DNA from: Acidimicrobiales bacterium
Lineage (GTDB): Bacteria > Actinomycetota > Acidimicrobiia > Acidimicrobiales > Bog-793
NCBI GenBank assembly: GCA_035533595.1
Contig: DATLTN010000010.1
Span: 1-38,975, forward strand
Direction of reading: 5' to 3'
Length of the DNA stretch: 38,975 nt
The notes under the pieces were generated by a model, which saw nothing but the letters and a program-made list of their open reading frames with translations, was not told where the DNA came from and did no database searches. The number at the start of each line of letters is the position of its first letter. The stretch's first letter is position 1. Positions 1 to 7,811 of the stretch are shown here, piece after piece. A program made the position numbers and the translations under genes.

Positions 1-372
1 GACGTCTTCGAGCGCTTCCCGAACCTGAAGGTGATCGTCTGCCACTGCGGCGGCGCGTTGAACCGCTTCATCAAGTCGGACTCGCACCTCTCCCAGAAGG
101 ATCTGTCGAACAACCTCTACTTCGACACCTGCGCGCACGACGTCGACTTCCTCACCGCGGCCATCAAGCAGCGCGGCATCAGTCAGACGCTCTTCGGCAC
201 CGAGGCCCCCGGCTCGGGCGCCGCGGTCCGCCAGGAGGGCGAGGGCCCCGGCAAGACCGGCGACGACCTGATCCCGGTGATCAGCTCGTTCGACTGGCTC
301 TCCGAGGAGGAGAAGATCGACATCTTCCACAACAACCCGGCCCGCATCTTCCCGGCCTTCGAGAAGGTGTGA
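1..372 (+). CDS. Amidohydrolase-2 family protein, C-terminal part (5' end outside window)
   Basis: The frame is open from base 1 to the TGA at 370-372 and gives 123 residues of an amidohydrolase-2 (ACMSD/LigJ-type) metal-dependent TIM barrel. The visible part has the late-barrel strand ending VIVCHCGGALNRF, where the His is typical of a metal or substrate ligand. It continues with LYFDTC, FGTEAPGSG (family pattern FGTD/FGSE, with the acidic residue at the barrel mouth) and the C-terminal signature NNPARIFP. The family includes decarboxylases and hydratases of aromatic ring-cleavage products, such as 4-oxalomesaconate hydratase. The convergent neighbour resembles 4,5-dihydroxyphthalate decarboxylase, which makes a role in aromatic acid breakdown plausible. 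The exact substrate cannot be assigned from the tail alone. Confidence 0.85.
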   Translation, partial: DVFERFPNLKVIVCHCGGALNRFIKSDSHLSQKDLSNNLYFDTCAHDVDFLTAAIKQRGISQTLFGTEAPGSGAAVRQEGEGPGKTGDDLIPVISSFDWLSEEEKIDIFHNNPARIFPAFEKV

Positions 373-407
373 GCGCTTCCTCGGGGCGGGCCCTCGGGAC
401 AATTTTT

Positions 408-440
408 GAAGAGCCCCCCGGCTCCGCCGGGGAGTTCTTC
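408..440. terminator. Hairpin between convergent genes, likely bidirectional terminator
   Basis: Fifteen-base arms at 408-422 and 426-440 flank a TCC loop. They pair with one G.T wobble and one mismatch, and the core is a perfect 7-bp CCCCGGC/GCCGGGG. There is no T-tract after either arm, as is common for terminators in GC-rich actinobacteria. The position between two stop codons of converging genes supports termination from both sides. Confidence 0.6.
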
Positions 441-451
441 CATCCTCCCGC

Positions 452-1465
452 TCAGAGCGTGCCGAGCTCCGGGGCGAACATCGAGTGCACGTCGGGGCGC
501 TCCTTGATGAGGCCCTGCTCGAAGGTGAAGTCGAGCGCGTCGTTGAGCATCGGCAGGTTCGCCTCGACGCCGTAGGTGAAGGGGTCGTCGCCGAGGACGG
601 CGCGCGTCTCGGCGAGGTACTCGCGCCCGAAGACGAGCGCCGCGGGGAGCGAGGCGACGACGCGCGCCGCGGCCTTCTCCTTCGCCTCAAGGAGGGCGCG
701 GTAGAGGTTGAAGGCGAGCCACGGGTAGCGCTCGTGGACGTCGCCGCGCACCACGAAGAAGTGGTTGGCCGGCACGTAGCCGTGCGCGGTGACGAAGCGC
801 CTCGCCTCGGCGATGCGGTCGGGGAAGAGCGGCTTCAGCTTCGACCAGTCGCCGGTGGCGCGCGGCCGCAGCGTGGCGCGGTCGACGAGGTTCGGCTCGC
901 GCCCGATGGCGCGCATCGCGGGGGCGACGTCGATGCGGCGGGCGAGGAGCGCGGTGTCGAGGGTGTCCCCGTCGGTCATCCGCTCGAACTTGATGCCGGG
1001 CGGCGGCTGGAAGCCGGTCGGGCCGCCGTGCGAGAGCTCCTCGGGGCGCTCCATCACCCAGGTGAGGTCGTACTGGGAGACCCCGAAGTCGTGCTCGAGG
1101 ATGCCGCGCGTCCACAGCGAGGCCGTCTGCTGGTACTCGGCGACACCGATGCGCTTGCCGGTCAGCGTCTCGGGCGTCGTGATCCCGGAGTCCTCGTGGT
1201 AGTAGAGCTCGGTGTGCATGAAGCGCCGGCCGGGGAAGGCGGGGATCCCGACCATCTCGATGCCGTGCTCGCGGGCGATGAGGAACGAGGCGATCGACAT
1301 CTCACCGGCCTCGAACACACCGTGGTTGAGCTGTCGCCAGAAGGTCTCGGAGGGGTCCGAGATCGTCGGCACGAGCTCGACGCCCTGCGGCTCGACCTCG
1401 CCGGAGAGGAGCGGCGCCGTCCAGTCGTTGCGGGCGGAGACGAGTGACAAGCGGACTTTCGCCAA
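452..1465 (-). CDS. 4,5-dihydroxyphthalate decarboxylase-like protein (PBP2 fold)
   Basis: The 337-residue product has the family pattern of Pht5-like decarboxylases, which use a type-2 periplasmic-binding-protein fold. Visible segments include LSGEVEPQGVEL near the N-terminus, FEAGEMSIASFLIAREHG, the start of domain 2 at LTGKRIGVAEYQQTASLWTRG, and a central SHGGPTGFQPPPGIK loop. Family members decarboxylate 4,5-dihydroxyphthalate to protocatechuate. Many homologues are instead labelled ABC substrate-binding proteins, but there is no signal peptide here, which favours a cytoplasmic enzyme. I chose the TTG at 1465 because GGAGG precedes it by about 7 nt and it begins just before the conserved region; the frame stays open upstream to 1567. 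Its place beside an ACMSD/LigJ-like amidohydrolase fits aromatic acid catabolism (inference). Confidence 0.75.
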   Translation of the reverse strand: MAKVRLSLVSARNDWTAPLLSGEVEPQGVELVPTISDPSETFWRQLNHGVFEAGEMSIASFLIAREHGIEMVGIPAFPGRRFMHTELYYHEDSGITTPETLTGKRIGVAEYQQTASLWTRGILEHDFGVSQYDLTWVMERPEELSHGGPTGFQPPPGIKFERMTDGDTLDTALLARRIDVAPAMRAIGREPNLVDRATLRPRATGDWSKLKPLFPDRIAEARRFVTAHGYVPANHFFVVRGDVHERYPWLAFNLYRALLEAKEKAAARVVASLPAALVFGREYLAETRAVLGDDPFTYGVEANLPMLNDALDFTFEQGLIKERPDVHSMFAPELGTL

Positions 1466-1593
1466 CGGGGTACCTCCCTCCGGCGCCAGGCCCCCGGCGC
1501 GGGACGTGCAGTCTACGGAGCACCGGCCCCGGGCGCCGGGGCGGCGGCCCCGGGCCGCGCCCTCCATCGCCCGGCGCGGCGGGGCCCGACCGC

Positions 1594-1599
1594 TATCTT
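1594..1599 (+). promoter_or_regulatory. -10 element TATCTT, apparently leaderless
   Basis: CGC-TATCTT is followed by exactly six bases and then the ATG at 1606. Transcription would therefore start at or next to the start codon. No ribosome-binding site precedes this ATG, which fits leaderless expression. Confidence 0.5.
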
Positions 1600-1605
1600 C
1601 GGCGG

Positions 1606-2508
1606 ATGGATGTGGACAGGGAGCGCGTCGCCGTCTCCTACCTCCAGCACCTGACCGACGAGGACCTCCGCCTCCTCTCCTCCCTCGCCGGGGGTGCGCA
1701 GGAGGGCGCCGCGGCCGCGGCGCGGCTGCGCTCGGAGCCGGGCCGCGTCCTCACCCTCGTCGAGGGGCCGGGGGCCTTCGCCCTCGCCTTCCCCGAGGAG
1801 GGCGCCGGCGCGCCGCTGCTCCCGGCCTCGCCCTTCCTCATCTTCGCCCTCGCCGTCCACGAGACCGGCCGCGAGCTGTCGGCAGCGAGCTACGTCTCGG
1901 AGTGGCTGGGGCCGCACCACCGCACCCCGATCTTCGAGGTCGCCAACCTCCGCGACTTCCTCGCGAGCCCGCTCCGGCGCCTCTTCCTCACCGAGCTCCT
2001 CGCCTCCTACACCCACGTCTCTTCGGGCAGCGTCCTCGTGCCGACGCGCCGCGGCCTCAGGCGGCGGCGCTTCTCCGAGCTCGACCCGGTGCGCCTCGCG
2101 GAGCTCCTCGACTTCGTCTCCGAGGCGGAGCGGCCGGGGATCCTCCGCCGCCTCGGCGACGTCGCCCTCTTCCTCACCGGCGTCTTCCCCGACCACACCG
2201 CGACCCACGGCCTCTCCGAGCTCGAGGAGGGGCGCCTGCTCGCGGCGAGCGGCCTCAGCCGCGAGACGCGCCCCGCCCCCTCGATCCCGGGCTTCGGCGA
2301 CGCGAGCGCCGTCGAGCTCCTCGAGCGCCTCGGGCGGCGCTGGTACCGCCTCGCTTACGAGTCGCTGCCGCGGCCCGTCGCCGTCGACCTGCGCGTCCTC
2401 GGCGAGCTGAACGAGCGCTTCGGGGACGCCCGCCGGATCCTCAACGTGCTCACCGACCGCTACCTCTTCCACTTCCGCGAGCGCTGGTTCGGGATCTCGG
2501 GCAGCTGA
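1606..2508 (+). CDS. Conserved-looking hypothetical protein, 300 aa
   Basis: I do not recognise the family. The product is soluble, predominantly helical by composition, and rich in Leu, Arg and Glu, with no signal peptide or membrane segment. Distinctive stretches are SEWLGPHHRTPIFEV near residue 100, TELLASYTHVSSGS, RRRRFSELDPVRLAELL, a run around GDVALFLTGVFPDH with a possible metal-binding DH, and a Tyr/Phe-rich C-terminus (DRYLFHFRERWFG). The ATG at 1606 is preferred because a -10 element lies six bases upstream. The frame is open farther upstream to 1444, but that part lacks a start with a ribosome-binding site and overlaps the opposite gene. It stands alone between a divergent decarboxylase-like gene and the EF-G-like gene. 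Confidence 0.75.
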   Translation: MDVDRERVAVSYLQHLTDEDLRLLSSLAGGAQEGAAAAARLRSEPGRVLTLVEGPGAFALAFPEEGAGAPLLPASPFLIFALAVHETGRELSAASYVSEWLGPHHRTPIFEVANLRDFLASPLRRLFLTELLASYTHVSSGSVLVPTRRGLRRRRFSELDPVRLAELLDFVSEAERPGILRRLGDVALFLTGVFPDHTATHGLSELEEGRLLAASGLSRETRPAPSIPGFGDASAVELLERLGRRWYRLAYESLPRPVAVDLRVLGELNERFGDARRILNVLTDRYLFHFRERWFGISGS

Positions 2509-2595
2509 GGGGCCGGCGCGGAGCAAGGCGCCCGGCAAAGGTGCAGACTTTCCCGAGGCGGCCGCGCGCGGCCGACGACAGAAGGGGGCAGCGTC

Positions 2596-4647
2596 TTGAA
2601 CGTTCCTTCGTCAGCGATCCACAAGGTCGCGTTGATCGGCCACCAGGGGGTCGGCAAGACCACCCTCGCCGAGGCGCTCCTCGCCTCGGCGGGCGCCATC
2701 CCCCGAAAGGGCTCCGTCGCCGCCGGCACCGCCGTCTGTGACTTCGAGCCCGAGGAGCTGAAGCGCCACATGTCGGTTTCGCTGGCGGTCGCACCCTTCG
2801 AGCTCGGTGGCCACCGCATCCACCTCATCGACACGCCCGGCTTCGCCGACTTCATCGGCGAGGTGGAGGTGGCGCTCGCGGTCTGCGACTTCGCCGTCGT
2901 CGTCGTCTCCGCGGTCGAGGGGGTCGAGGTCCAGACCGAGGTCGCCTGGCGCCGCGCCGAGCGCCTCGGCCTACCGCGCTTCATCTTCGTGAACAAGCTC
3001 GACCACGAGCGCGCCGACTTCGAGCGGACCCTCGAGCAGCTGCGGAGCACCTTCGGGAGCGGCGTCGCCCCCCTCGAGCTGCCGATCGGGCGTGAGGCGG
3101 ACTTCCGCGGCGTGGCCGACCTCCTCGCCGACGAGGCGATCCTCTACTCGGCGGGGGTGCGCAGCACTGCGCCGATCCCCGACGAGATGGCCGAGCTCGA
3201 GCACCGCGTGCGCGACAACCTCGTCGAGGGGATCGTCGTCGCCGACGACGCGCTGATGGAGCGCTACCTCGACGGTGACACCCCGGGCGTCGCGGAGCTG
3301 GAGGCGACCCTCGCCGTCGGCATCGCCACCAGCCAGGTCTTCCCCGTCCTCTGCGGCTCGGCGGAGCGCGACATCGCCATCGACCGGCTGGCGAGCTTCA
3401 TCTGCGAGGTCGGTGGGCACCACTCCGCGCACGCCCGCGCCGGCGACCAGGACGTCGAGATCGCCCTCGCCGCCGATGGCGAGCCGCTCGCCCGGGTCTT
3501 CAAGACCGTCGTCGATCCGTTCATCGGCCACATCTCGCTCCTCGAGGTCCTCTCCGGGACGCTCCGCCCCGACGCCGTCCTCGTGAACAGCCGGACCCGC
3601 ACCGAGGAGCGGCTGCACGTGCTGCAGGCGATGTGCGGGAAGTCGGCCACCCCGCTCACCGAGGCGACCGCCGGCGACATCGTCGCCGTGCCGAAGCTCA
3701 CCGACCTGCGGATCGGCGACACCCTCGCCCCCAAGCACTCGCCGGTCGTGCTCGAGCCGATCCCGCTCTCCCCGCCGATGCTCTCGGTCGCGATCCGCTC
3801 GAAGGGCACCGGTGACGAGGACAAGCTGATGAACGGCCTCCACCGCCTGCAGGAGGAGGACCCCTCGCTGCAGGTGCGGCGCGTCGACGAGACCCACCAG
3901 ACCGTGGTGTCGGGGATGGGCGAGACCCACCTCGCGGTGACCGCCGAGCGCCTGGCGCGCAAGTTCAACGTCGAGATCGTGACCGAGGAGGTGACGACCC
4001 CCTACCGGGAGACGATCACCGCCCCCGCCGAGGCCGAGGGACGCCACAAGAAGCAGACCGGCGGCCACGGCCAGTTCGGCGTCGCCCACCTGCGCATCGA
4101 GCCGCTCGAGCGCGGCGCCGGGCTCGAGTTCGTCGACCAGATCGTCGGCGGCGCGATCCCCCGGCAGTTCATCCCCGCCGTCGAGAAGGGGGTGCGACGG
4201 GCGATGGGCCAGGGCGGCGCCTTCGGCTTCCCCGTGGTCGACGTCAGGGTGATCTGCGACGACGGGAAGTTCCACCCCGTCGACTCCTCCGAGGCGAGCT
4301 TCGAGGCGGCGGGGGCGCTCGCCTTCACCGAGGCGCTGCGCCTCGCGGAGCCGCTCCCCCTCGAGCCGATCTCGCGCCTCGAGGTCACCGTCCCGGCCCA
4401 CAACCTCGGCGACGTCCTCGGCGACATCAACGCCCGCCGGGCACGGGTGCTCTCCACCGAGACCAACGACCACGGCGAGCCGGTGATCACCGCCCTCGTG
4501 CCGACGAGCGAGCTCGCCCGCTACGCCGTCGACCTGCGCGCCCTCTCGGGGGGCCTCGGCCGCTTCACCGCCGAGCACGACCACTACGACCTGCTCCCCG
4601 GCCACCTCGTCGAGAAGCTCTCACGCAACAAGGTGCTCGTCTCCTGA
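2596..4647 (+). CDS. Elongation factor G-like protein (EF-G paralogue)
   Basis: This 683-residue translational GTPase has the EF-G domain order: G domain, domain II, domains III-V. The P-loop is GHQGVGKT (residues 15-22), G3 is DTPGFADF (79-86) and G4 is NKLD (133-136). Domain IV contains GGHGQFGVAHLRIEP and domain V contains the DVLGDINARRARV motif. Two features separate it from the housekeeping factor. G3 has Phe83 where EF-G has the catalytic His of DTPGH, and switch I lacks the RGITI motif, reading RHMSVSLAV instead. It thus belongs with actinobacterial EF-G-like paralogues (FusA2 type), whose role may be ribosome-associated but is unproven. The TTG start at 2596 follows a GAAGGGGG stretch. 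No rps or tuf genes are adjacent, again unlike true fusA. Confidence 0.9.
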   Translation: MNVPSSAIHKVALIGHQGVGKTTLAEALLASAGAIPRKGSVAAGTAVCDFEPEELKRHMSVSLAVAPFELGGHRIHLIDTPGFADFIGEVEVALAVCDFAVVVVSAVEGVEVQTEVAWRRAERLGLPRFIFVNKLDHERADFERTLEQLRSTFGSGVAPLELPIGREADFRGVADLLADEAILYSAGVRSTAPIPDEMAELEHRVRDNLVEGIVVADDALMERYLDGDTPGVAELEATLAVGIATSQVFPVLCGSAERDIAIDRLASFICEVGGHHSAHARAGDQDVEIALAADGEPLARVFKTVVDPFIGHISLLEVLSGTLRPDAVLVNSRTRTEERLHVLQAMCGKSATPLTEATAGDIVAVPKLTDLRIGDTLAPKHSPVVLEPIPLSPPMLSVAIRSKGTGDEDKLMNGLHRLQEEDPSLQVRRVDETHQTVVSGMGETHLAVTAERLARKFNVEIVTEEVTTPYRETITAPAEAEGRHKKQTGGHGQFGVAHLRIEPLERGAGLEFVDQIVGGAIPRQFIPAVEKGVRRAMGQGGAFGFPVVDVRVICDDGKFHPVDSSEASFEAAGALAFTEALRLAEPLPLEPISRLEVTVPAHNLGDVLGDINARRARVLSTETNDHGEPVITALVPTSELARYAVDLRALSGGLGRFTAEHDHYDLLPGHLVEKLSRNKVLVS

Positions 4648-4692
4648 GCCGGCGGGGGGTCAGTACCTGACCGATTCGGTCGGGAATCGGCC

Positions 4693-4698
4693 TATGAT
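4693..4698 (+). promoter_or_regulatory. -10 element TATGAT, leaderless arrangement
   Basis: TATGAT is followed by six bases and then the GTG start at 4705, so the transcript would begin at the start codon. The palindrome CCGATTCGG lies just upstream and may be an operator. No convincing -35 at 17-18 bp spacing was found. Confidence 0.5.
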
Positions 4699-4704
4699 CG
4701 CACC

Positions 4705-5196
4705 GTGGCCCGCCTCCTCTCCTTCCCGAACCCGGTGAACGAGAAGGCGGCGCGCACCGTCGCCGCCGGGGTCGTCGCGCTCGCGGTGGCGACCCTTTCC
4801 AGCCGCCAGCTGCTCCTCACCGTCCCCCTCGCCTACGGCTTCGTGGCGCGCGCCGCGAGCGGGCCGCGCTTCAGCCCCCTCGGCCAGCTGGCGACGCGCG
4901 TCATCGCCCCCCGCCTCGGGGCGCCGAAGCCCGTGCCCGGCCCGCCGAAGCGCTTCGCGCAGCTGATGGGCGCCGCCTTCACGCTCGCCGCGCTGTGCTG
5001 CTTCCTCGCCGGTGAACGGACCGCCGCCTTCGTGCTCGTCGCCACCCTGCTCGCCCCCGCCCTCCTTGAGTCGGCCCTCGGCTACTGCATCGGCTGTGAG
5101 CTCTTCGGGCTCGGCATGCGCCTCGGGATCGTCCCCGCCTCGGTCTGCGAGGAGTGCCTCGACCTCTCCAAGCGCCGCCACCTGGCCGGCGCCTGA
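4705..5196 (+). CDS. DUF4395 family integral membrane protein
   Basis: The 163-residue product opens with the DUF4395 signature FPNPVNEKAARTVA and then has about four hydrophobic segments (around residues 17-35, 38-52, 87-103 and 108-125). Two CxxC motifs occur near the C-terminus: YCIGCELFG, and CEEC about 20 residues later. In other bacteria DUF4395 proteins often sit next to thioredoxin-like or sulfur-transfer genes, so the paired cysteines suggest a redox or metal role; the function is unknown. The GTG at 4705 fits the leaderless promoter just upstream. The UbiA-type gene follows about 100 bp later on the same strand. Confidence 0.85.
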   Translation: MARLLSFPNPVNEKAARTVAAGVVALAVATLSSRQLLLTVPLAYGFVARAASGPRFSPLGQLATRVIAPRLGAPKPVPGPPKRFAQLMGAAFTLAALCCFLAGERTAAFVLVATLLAPALLESALGYCIGCELFGLGMRLGIVPASVCEECLDLSKRRHLAGA

Positions 5197-5293
5197 GCGC
5201 CCGGCCCGGCTGGCCGTCGACCGCGCGCGCCGCCGGCGACCGGGGGCGCTCAGAGCTCTCTCGGCCGCCCCCCGCCTGCTGCGGCGCGCCGGC

Positions 5294-6118
5294 GTGCTCC
5301 TCGGCGCCTCGCACCCCGGCCCCGTCGGCGCCGTCACCGCCACCGCGCTCGGGCTCGCCGCGAGCGGCGGCGCCCCGCCGGCCGCCGTCGCGAGGATCGG
5401 CGCCGCGGTCCTCTCCGGCCAGCTCGCGATCGGCTGGCAGAACGACTACCTCGACGCGGCGCGCGACCTGCGGGCCGGGCGGCCCGACAAGCCGCTCGCG
5501 ACCGGTGCCGTCTCGAGGCGCGCCGTCGGGCGGGCGGCCGGGGCCGCGGCCGCGCTCTGTGTGCCGCTCTCGCTCGCGAGCGGGCGCCGCACGGGGGCCC
5601 TCCACCTCCTCGCCGTGGCGAGCGGTGCGGCCTACAACACGGCACTGAAGGCGACCCCCCTCTCCTTCGCCCCCTACGCCCTCTCCTTCGGCCTCCTCCC
5701 CCGCTTCTGCCTCGCCGCCGCCGGCGAGGAGGCGCCGCTGTGGGCGAGCGCGGCGGGCAGCGCGCTCGGCCTCGCCGCGCACTTCGTGAACGTCCTCCCC
5801 GACCGCGACGAGGACCGCAAGCTCGGCGTGCTCGGCCTCCCGCAGCGCCTCGGCCCGGAGACCGACATCGCGCTCGCGGGGGCCTTCCTCGGCTGCTCGG
5901 CGCTGCTCGTCGCGCACGGCGCCGGCAGCGCGCCCCAGGCGCGCGCCGCCCGGGCCGCGGGCCTCGCCCTCGCGGGTGGCGTCGTGGCGCTCGCCCGTCG
6001 CGGGCGCGGCCGCGCCGCCTTCCGCCTCGTCCTCCTCCTCGCCCTGCTCGACGTGGCAGCGCTGCTGCGCGCCACCGCCCGCAGGGCGCGGGGAGGCCCC
6101 CTCAGCGGCGTGCGGTGA
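5294..6118 (+). CDS. UbiA-family prenyltransferase (SCO3242-like)
   Basis: This polytopic membrane protein of the UbiA superfamily transfers prenyl groups to an acceptor. Both Asp-rich Mg-diphosphate sites are visible: NDYLDAARD (N50, D51, D54, D58) and DRDED (D170, D172, D174) before RKLG. The subfamily N-terminus GASHPGPVGAVTATAL matches the actinobacterial SCO3242 type, whose acceptor is not established. The start is uncertain. The first usable start in frame after the preceding gene is the GTG at 5294, which gives 274 residues. The coding pattern seems to continue upstream to about 5200, so a CTG near 5207 or translational coupling to the DUF4395 gene is possible. The 3' end overlaps the convergent ligD-like gene by 17 bp. 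Confidence 0.85.
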   Translation: MLLGASHPGPVGAVTATALGLAASGGAPPAAVARIGAAVLSGQLAIGWQNDYLDAARDLRAGRPDKPLATGAVSRRAVGRAAGAAAALCVPLSLASGRRTGALHLLAVASGAAYNTALKATPLSFAPYALSFGLLPRFCLAAAGEEAPLWASAAGSALGLAAHFVNVLPDRDEDRKLGVLGLPQRLGPETDIALAGAFLGCSALLVAHGAGSAPQARAARAAGLALAGGVVALARRGRGRAAFRLVLLLALLDVAALLRATARRARGGPLSGVR

Positions 6119-7019
6119 GCGGGGCGAAGAGGTCGCCGTGCGCCTCGACGCGCGCCAGCACCTGGGCGGGGCCGAACCGCAGCGCCGCCGCGCCCGCGGG
6201 GGTCGTCGCGGAGGCGACCTCCTCCCAGCTCACCGGGGCGGAGACGCTCGGCTCCGGCTCGGGCCGGAGCGAATAGGGGGCGACGGTCGTCTTCGCCGGG
6301 ACGTTCTGGCTCCAGTCGATGAGGACGACGCCGCCGCGCAGGTCCTTGCGCATGTTCGCCACCGCGAGGTCGGGGTGGCGCGAGGCGAAGCCCTCGGCGA
6401 CGGTGTGCGCGAGGGTACGCGCCGCCTCGGCCTCCATCGGCTCGACGGCGCAGTAGAGCTGGAGGCCCTTCTTCCCGCTCACCTTGGGGAGCGGCTCGAG
6501 GGGGCGGTCGGCGAGCTCGGGGAGCTCCTCGCGGAGCAGCAGCGCGAGGGCGCAGCACTCCGGCAGGGCGGCCGGCGCGCCGGGGTCGAGGTCGAAGACG
6601 ATCTCGTCGGGCGAGGGCGCGGGGCGCGCCGGGTCGCTCCGCCACATCGGCACGTGCAGCTCGATCGCCGCCAGGTTGGCGAAGTAGAGGAGGGCCGCCG
6701 CGCAGTCGACGATCGGGTAGCGCACCTCCTCGTGGCTGCCGCGCACGCCGCTCTTCACGACGACGCTCTGCAGCCAGTCGGGGGCGCCCTTCGGGAGGTT
6801 CTTCCCGAAGAAGCGCTGCCCCTCGACGCCGTCGGGGAAGCGCTGCACGCTGAGCGGGCGCTCGGCGAGGTGGCCGAGCATCGTCGGCGCGATCGCGCTG
6901 TAGTAGGCGAGGAGGTCGGACTTGGTGAAGCCGACCTTCGGGTAGAGGACCTTGTCGAGGTTGGTGAGGACGAGGCGGTGGCCGTCGACCTCGACCGTCG
7001 CCTCCCGGCCGGGACTCAC
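6102..7019 (-). CDS. ligD: Stand-alone LigD polymerase-domain protein (NHEJ primase/polymerase)
   Basis: The 305-residue product matches the polymerase domain of bacterial DNA ligase D, an archaeo-eukaryotic-primase fold that fills ends during non-homologous end joining. The catalytic Asp pair is in VFDLDPG (D143, D145) and the third Asp is D235 in IDWSQNVPAKTTVAPYSLR. The nucleotide-binding motif is SGKKGLQLY (181-189). Gln occupies the place where most members have His (SGGKGLH). No ligase or nuclease domain is fused and no Ku gene is visible. The GTG at 7019 is chosen because the conserved block begins within 20 residues; a GTG at 7025 is equally possible. It overlaps the UbiA gene tail to tail, and only 42 bp separate it from the divergent SDR gene. 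Confidence 0.88.
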   Translation of the reverse strand: MSPGREATVEVDGHRLVLTNLDKVLYPKVGFTKSDLLAYYSAIAPTMLGHLAERPLSVQRFPDGVEGQRFFGKNLPKGAPDWLQSVVVKSGVRGSHEEVRYPIVDCAAALLYFANLAAIELHVPMWRSDPARPAPSPDEIVFDLDPGAPAALPECCALALLLREELPELADRPLEPLPKVSGKKGLQLYCAVEPMEAEAARTLAHTVAEGFASRHPDLAVANMRKDLRGGVVLIDWSQNVPAKTTVAPYSLRPEPEPSVSAPVSWEEVASATTPAGAAALRFGPAQVLARVEAHGDLFAPLTARR

Positions 7020-7034
7020 CGGCACCCGCCGAGG

Positions 7035-7040
7035 TAGCTT
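7035..7040 (+). promoter_or_regulatory. -10 element TAGCTT for the SDR gene
   Basis: GAGG-TAGCTT lies 21 bp before the GTG at 7062, with a GGAGG ribosome-binding site between. The divergent ligD-like gene starts within 20 bp on the other strand, so the two promoters must overlap. Confidence 0.4.
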
Positions 7041-7061
7041 CGGCGCCCGAGGAGGTGGAGC

Positions 7062-7811
7062 GTGACGGAGCGGGGCACCGCCGTGATCACCGGGGCGTCG
7101 AGCGGCATCGGCGCGGCGAGCGCGCGGGCGCTCGTGCGCGAGGGCTTCGACGTCGTCCTCGGCGCCCGGCGCCTCGACCGCCTCGAGGCGCTCGCCCGTG
7201 AGCTCGGGGAGGGGGCGCGCGCCGCCGCCCTCGACGTCACCGACCCGGCGTCGGTCGCGTCGTTCTGCGCGGGCATCGGCGGCTGCCGCCTCCTCCTCAA
7301 CTGCGCGGGTGGCGCGCTCGGCCTCGACCGTATCGAAGACAGCGACGAGGAGCGCTGGCGGGAGATGTACGAGTCCAACGTCCTCGGCGTGCTGCGCATG
7401 GTGAAGGCGCTCCTCCCGGCCCTCGTCGACTCCGGCGACGGCCACGTGATCACGATCGGCTCGGTGGCCGCCTTCGAGCCCTACCCCGGCGGCGCCGGCT
7501 ACAACGCCGCCAAGCACGGGACGCGTGCCGTGATGGACGTGCTGCGCCTCGAGCTGAACGGCCGTCCGGTGCGGGTGAGCGAGATCGACCCCGGGCTCGT
7601 CGAGACCGAGTTCTCCCTCGTGCGCTTCGACGGCGACGCCGAGCGCGCCGCCTCGGTCTACCGCGGCCTCACCCCCTTGAGCGCCGAGGACGTCGCCGAG
7701 TGCGTCGCCTTCGTCGCCACCCGCCCCGCGCACGTCGACGTCGACCAGCTCGTGCTGCGCCCCCGTGACCAGGCGCGCGTCCACCTCGTCCACCGGGAGG
7801 CCGACCAGTGA
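7062..7811 (+). CDS. Short-chain dehydrogenase/reductase
   Basis: This classical SDR of 249 residues has a Rossmann dinucleotide site TGASSGIG (10-17), NCAG (80-83) and the catalytic Ser134, Tyr147 and Lys151 (YNAAK). An Arg-rich turn after beta-2 (LGARRLDRL) suggests NADP(H) preference. The late segment DPGLVETEFS is the usual PG motif. It resembles YdfG/serine-dehydrogenase-type SDRs, which act on 3-hydroxy acids, but the substrate cannot be fixed from sequence. The C-terminus extends past the usual end with an Arg/His-rich tail. The GTG at 7062 follows GGAGG. The stop overlaps the next gene's GTG in a 4-bp GTGA, so the two are probably translationally coupled. Confidence 0.93.
   Translation: MTERGTAVITGASSGIGAASARALVREGFDVVLGARRLDRLEALARELGEGARAAALDVTDPASVASFCAGIGGCRLLLNCAGGALGLDRIEDSDEERWREMYESNVLGVLRMVKALLPALVDSGDGHVITIGSVAAFEPYPGGAGYNAAKHGTRAVMDVLRLELNGRPVRVSEIDPGLVETEFSLVRFDGDAERAASVYRGLTPLSAEDVAECVAFVATRPAHVDVDQLVLRPRDQARVHLVHREADQ

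Noticed and set aside
485-1447. Long open frame on the plus strand opposite the decarboxylase-like gene
   Set aside because: High GC makes long antisense frames common. Its Arg/Gly/Glu-rich translation matches no family and the opposite strand has a clear one.
2559-2574. Perfect palindrome CGGCCGCGCGCGGCCG before the EF-G-like gene
   Set aside because: It is only GC alternation of the local composition. There is no clear link to a promoter or terminator.
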